From: Hyphomicrobiales bacterium
Lineage (GTDB): Bacteria; Pseudomonadota; Alphaproteobacteria; Rhizobiales; Rhizobiaceae
Direction: 5' to 3'
Length of the DNA stretch: 36,689 bases
Assembly (NCBI GenBank): GCA_900474095.1
Contig: UCOA01000137.1
Span: 1-36,689 of the forward strand
This document shows, one piece after another, positions 34,242-36,689 of this stretch. Each line of letters starts with the position of its first letter. Within the stretch, counting starts at the first letter, position 1. A model generated the notes under the pieces. That model searched no databases and was not told where the DNA came from. It saw only the letters and a list, made by a program, of their open reading frames with translations. The position numbers were made by a program, and so were the translations under genes.

Positions 34242-35567
34242 ATGCGGAAAATGACGAAGGCCCTTTTGGGGGCAACAACTGCGCTGACAGTCTGGGCGGC
34301 CATGCCGTCGATGTCGCAGGCGGCGGAACTGACCTTGTGCTGGGCGGCCTGGGATCCGGCCAACGCGCTGGTGGAGCTGTCCAAGGATTTTACGGCCCAG
34401 ACCGGCACGGACATGAAATTCGAATTCGTGCCGTGGCCGAATTTCGCCGATCGCATTCTCAACGAACTGAATTCTGGCGGCAAGCTCTGTGATCTTTTGA
34501 TCGGCGATAGCCAGTGGCTCGGCGGTTCCGCCGAGAATGGCTACTACGTCAAGCTCAACGATTTCTTCGACAAGGAAGGCATCAAGATGAGCGACTTCGC
34601 CGAAGCCGCCGTCAACGCCTATGCCACCTGGCCGAAGAGCACACCGAACTACTGGGCGCTGCCGGCAATGGGCGACGCCAATGCCTGGTTCTATCGCAAG
34701 GACTGGTTTGCGAAGCCCGAGTTGCAGGCGGAATTCAAGGCGCAGACCGGCCGCGATCTTGCGGTTCCCACGACATGGCCCGAACTGATCGAAACGGCGA
34801 AGTTCTTCAACGGCAAAGAGATCGACGGCAAGAAAGTCTACGGCGCGGCGATCTTCACCGAACGCGCATCGGAAGGCATTACCATGGGCGTCACCCAGGC
34901 ACTTTATGCCAACGGGTTCAAGTACGAGAAAACGCCCGGCAAATACGACATGGAAGGAGCGGTCAATTCGCCGGACGCAGTCAAGGGGCTTGAAGAGTAC
35001 AAGGAACTCTACAAGTGCTGCACGCCTCCCGGCTACACCGATGCTTACATGGGCGAGACACTGGACGCCTTCAAGTCCGGCCAGGCGGCGATGGCGATGA
35101 ACTGGTTCGCCTTCTTCCCCGGCCTCTATAAGGACGAGAATGTCGGCGGCGACAAGATCGGGTTCTTCGTCAATCCGAAGGGCACGACGGCGGCGTCGAC
35201 ACTCGGCGGGCAAGGCATTTCGGTGGTCGCAAACACCGACAACATGGATGGCGCGCTGGCCTATATCAAATGGTTCGCACAGCCGGAGGTGCAGAAGAAG
35301 TGGTGGTCGCTCGGCGGTTACGCCGTGCACAACGCAGTGCTGAACGATCCTTCCTTCAAGGACAGCCAGCCGTTTGCCGCCGACTTCCTCGTTGCCATGA
35401 ACCAGGTGCAGGATTTCTGGCAGGAACCGTCCTACGCCATCCTGTTGCAGGCGATGCAGAAGCGCATGCATGACTATGTCGTGGCCGATCAGGGCACGGC
35501 GAAGGAAGCGCTCGACGGGCTGGTCAAGGACTGGGCCGAAATCTTCGGGGATGAAGGGAAACTCTGA
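34242..35567 (+). CDS. CUT1-type sugar ABC transporter, periplasmic binding protein
   Basis: A 441-residue extracellular solute-binding protein, family 1. The signal peptide MRKMTKALLGATTALTVWAA ends near SQAAE (cleavage about residue 27). The mature part begins LTLCWAAWDPANALVELS. Typical landmarks are YWALPAMGDANAWFYRKDWF, FKSGQAAMAMNWFAFFPG and LGGQGISVVANTDNMDGAL. GGGAGGAATAC gives a strong Shine-Dalgarno for the ATG at 34242. The extra cysteine pair in ELYKCCTPPG may form a disulphide or be free. It is the first gene of an operon with two CUT1 permeases. The sugar or polyol carried cannot be deduced. Confidence 0.92.
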   Translation: MRKMTKALLGATTALTVWAAMPSMSQAAELTLCWAAWDPANALVELSKDFTAQTGTDMKFEFVPWPNFADRILNELNSGGKLCDLLIGDSQWLGGSAENGYYVKLNDFFDKEGIKMSDFAEAAVNAYATWPKSTPNYWALPAMGDANAWFYRKDWFAKPELQAEFKAQTGRDLAVPTTWPELIETAKFFNGKEIDGKKVYGAAIFTERASEGITMGVTQALYANGFKYEKTPGKYDMEGAVNSPDAVKGLEEYKELYKCCTPPGYTDAYMGETLDAFKSGQAAMAMNWFAFFPGLYKDENVGGDKIGFFVNPKGTTAASTLGGQGISVVANTDNMDGALAYIKWFAQPEVQKKWWSLGGYAVHNAVLNDPSFKDSQPFAADFLVAMNQVQDFWQEPSYAILLQAMQKRMHDYVVADQGTAKEALDGLVKDWAEIFGDEGKL

Positions 35568-35580
35568 TTTCCTCCCGGCG

Positions 35581-35611
35581 GGGCCGTCCGGCGCGTGCGC
35601 TCGGGCGGCCC
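35581..35611 (+). other. Hairpin between binding-protein and permease genes
   Basis: GGGCCGTCC (35581-35589) pairs along its full length with GGGCGGCCC (35603-35611), with one G-U pair and a 13-base loop. There is no T-tract. Such hairpins commonly protect the upstream binding-protein mRNA and reduce permease expression; that role is inferred. Confidence 0.6.
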
Positions 35612-35647
35612 TGTTGACGACCGCCATCCCGATTTCAGGTGACGTCC

Positions 35648-36616
35648 GTGACCGATACCAATACGACGATACTGGACAAGGCGACCGAGCGCATGGTGCG
35701 CGCAACGCCGGTGCCGCTTGTTCACCGCGTGCGCGGCCTGTCCGACCGGGCAATCGCCTGGCTTTTCATCGCGCCCACCATCCTGTTGTTGCTTGCCATA
35801 AACATCTTTCCGCTGATCTGGGCGGTGCGCCTCTCCTTCACCAACTACCGTGCCAACCGGCCTAACGCGATCGTCGAAGGCGTCGGCCTGACCAACTACC
35901 AGCGGGTTCTCAATGATCCCGACATCTGGATCGCCATGCAGACGACGGCGCATTTCGTCTTCTGGACGATTGTCTTGCAGACCCTGATCGGCTTTTCGCT
36001 CGCCTATCTGATCGACCGGAAATTCCGCGGCCATGCCTTCTGGACGACGGTGATTCTCATTCCGATGATGCTGTCGCCGGCGGTGGTCGGCAATTTCTGG
36101 CGGTTCCTCTATCAGCCGCAGATCGGCCTGTTCAACTACGTCGTCTCCTACGTCACCGGCGTGCCGCCGTCCTCGTTCGAAATGCTCGGCTCGGTGTCGC
36201 TCGCCCCCTGGTCCATCATCGTCGTCGATACCTGGATGTGGACGCCGTATGTGATGCTGATTTGCCTGGCGGGCCTAAGGTCGATCCCGGACTATATCTA
36301 CGAGGCGGCCGAAGTCGACCGAGCGTCTGGCTGGCGGCAATTCTGGTCGATTACCATCCCGATGGCGCTGCCCTTCATCATGCTCGCGGTGCTTTTCCGC
36401 GGCATCGAGAATTTCAAGATGTTCGACATGGTCATGCTTCTGACCGGGGGCGGGCCGGGCTCGACGACAGAGGTGGCCTCGATCACGCTGAAACGCGAGG
36501 CCTTCGAAAGCTGGCGAACCGGCCGCGCCTCTTCCTTCGCCATCATCCTCTTCGTCGCCGTATTCGGTCTCGCCAATATCTACGTCAAAGCTCTGAACAG
36601 GGTGAAACAGAGATGA
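35648..36616 (+). CDS. CUT1-type sugar ABC transporter permease (MalF/UgpA type)
   Basis: A 322-residue inner-membrane permease with about six hydrophobic segments, beginning near AIAWLFIAPTILLLLAINIF. The EAA loop reads YIYEAAEVDRASGWRQFWSITIPMALP, in the C-terminal third (key residues EAA...DRASG). VMLLTGGGPGSTTEV is also typical of MalF-like permeases. GTG at 35648 has AGGTGA five bases upstream; the GTG at 35639 overlaps that Shine-Dalgarno and is less likely. The stop overlaps the next start (ATGA). Confidence 0.92.
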   Translation: MTDTNTTILDKATERMVRATPVPLVHRVRGLSDRAIAWLFIAPTILLLLAINIFPLIWAVRLSFTNYRANRPNAIVEGVGLTNYQRVLNDPDIWIAMQTTAHFVFWTIVLQTLIGFSLAYLIDRKFRGHAFWTTVILIPMMLSPAVVGNFWRFLYQPQIGLFNYVVSYVTGVPPSSFEMLGSVSLAPWSIIVVDTWMWTPYVMLICLAGLRSIPDYIYEAAEVDRASGWRQFWSITIPMALPFIMLAVLFRGIENFKMFDMVMLLTGGGPGSTTEVASITLKREAFESWRTGRASSFAIILFVAVFGLANIYVKALNRVKQR

Positions 36617-36689
36617 GCAACGCGACCTCAGCCCATTCCGTTGTCGAGCCCAGCATCACCACCAAGCGCATCGCCGGTGCCATCGTCAT
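36613..36689 (+). CDS. Second sugar ABC transporter permease (MalG type), start only
   Basis: Only about 25 codons are visible (MSNATSAHSVVEPSITTK, then RIAGAIV) before the window ends. The ATGA overlap with the preceding permease and the usual gene order of CUT1 operons indicate the partner permease. A first membrane segment appears to begin at the right edge. The identity rests on position, not on motifs. Confidence 0.7.
   Translation, partial: MSNATSAHSVVEPSITTKRIAGAIV

Overview
The window is high-GC proteobacterial DNA, densely packed with overlapping ATGA-coupled genes. The gene content points to Rhizobiales, most likely the Rhizobium/Agrobacterium group: a hutIHGU block divergent from hutF-hutC, a soxBDAG/glxABCD/glutamine-synthetase-like/purU cluster, and polar amino acid and CUT1 sugar ABC transporters. 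This placement is inferred from gene order and protein flavour, not from a database match. I saw no rRNA, tRNA, CRISPR array, transposase or phage gene.

Region by region. (1) 1-5135: an RND multidrug efflux permease (its last residues run off the left edge) and its membrane fusion protein, divergent from a TetR repressor. Two 12-bp palindromes lie between them. (2) 5190-12071: a HutC-type GntR regulator diverges from a polar amino acid ABC transporter (binding protein, two permeases, ATPase). The transporter is followed by a histidine-ammonia-lyase-family protein that lacks the Ala-Ser-Gly cofactor triad and by a covalent-flavin amine oxidase of the SolA/monomeric sarcosine oxidase family. 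The specific substrate is unknown, and this is the best candidate here for an undescribed pathway. (3) 12106-21022: the histidine utilisation cluster. hutD is separated from hutIHGU by a decayed toxin-antitoxin pair (intact antitoxin, broken PIN toxin). hutF and a second hutC are transcribed the other way. (4) 21037-33834: a small Lys-rich protein, then a four-subunit sarcosine-oxidase-type enzyme (soxBDAG order) divergent from a GlxA-type AraC regulator, an XRE-cupin regulator, three genes that together equal a split glutamate synthase alpha chain, a GS-like ligase and purU. This set matches the N-methylglutamate route of methylamine use (GmaS, MgsABC, MgdABCD), although a plain sarcosine/C1 role is also possible. 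(5) 33835-36689: a regulatory gap with a terminator, a long hairpin and an operator inside a promoter, then the start of a CUT1 sugar ABC transporter operon that runs off the right edge.

How the parts fit. HutH, HutU, HutI, HutF and HutG convert histidine to glutamate, two ammonia and formate. The SoxBDAG-type enzyme would deliver methylene-tetrahydrofolate or formaldehyde, with PurU recycling 10-formyl-tetrahydrofolate. The whole stretch therefore looks like a nitrogen and one-carbon scavenging island with several local repressors, each with recognisable palindromic sites.
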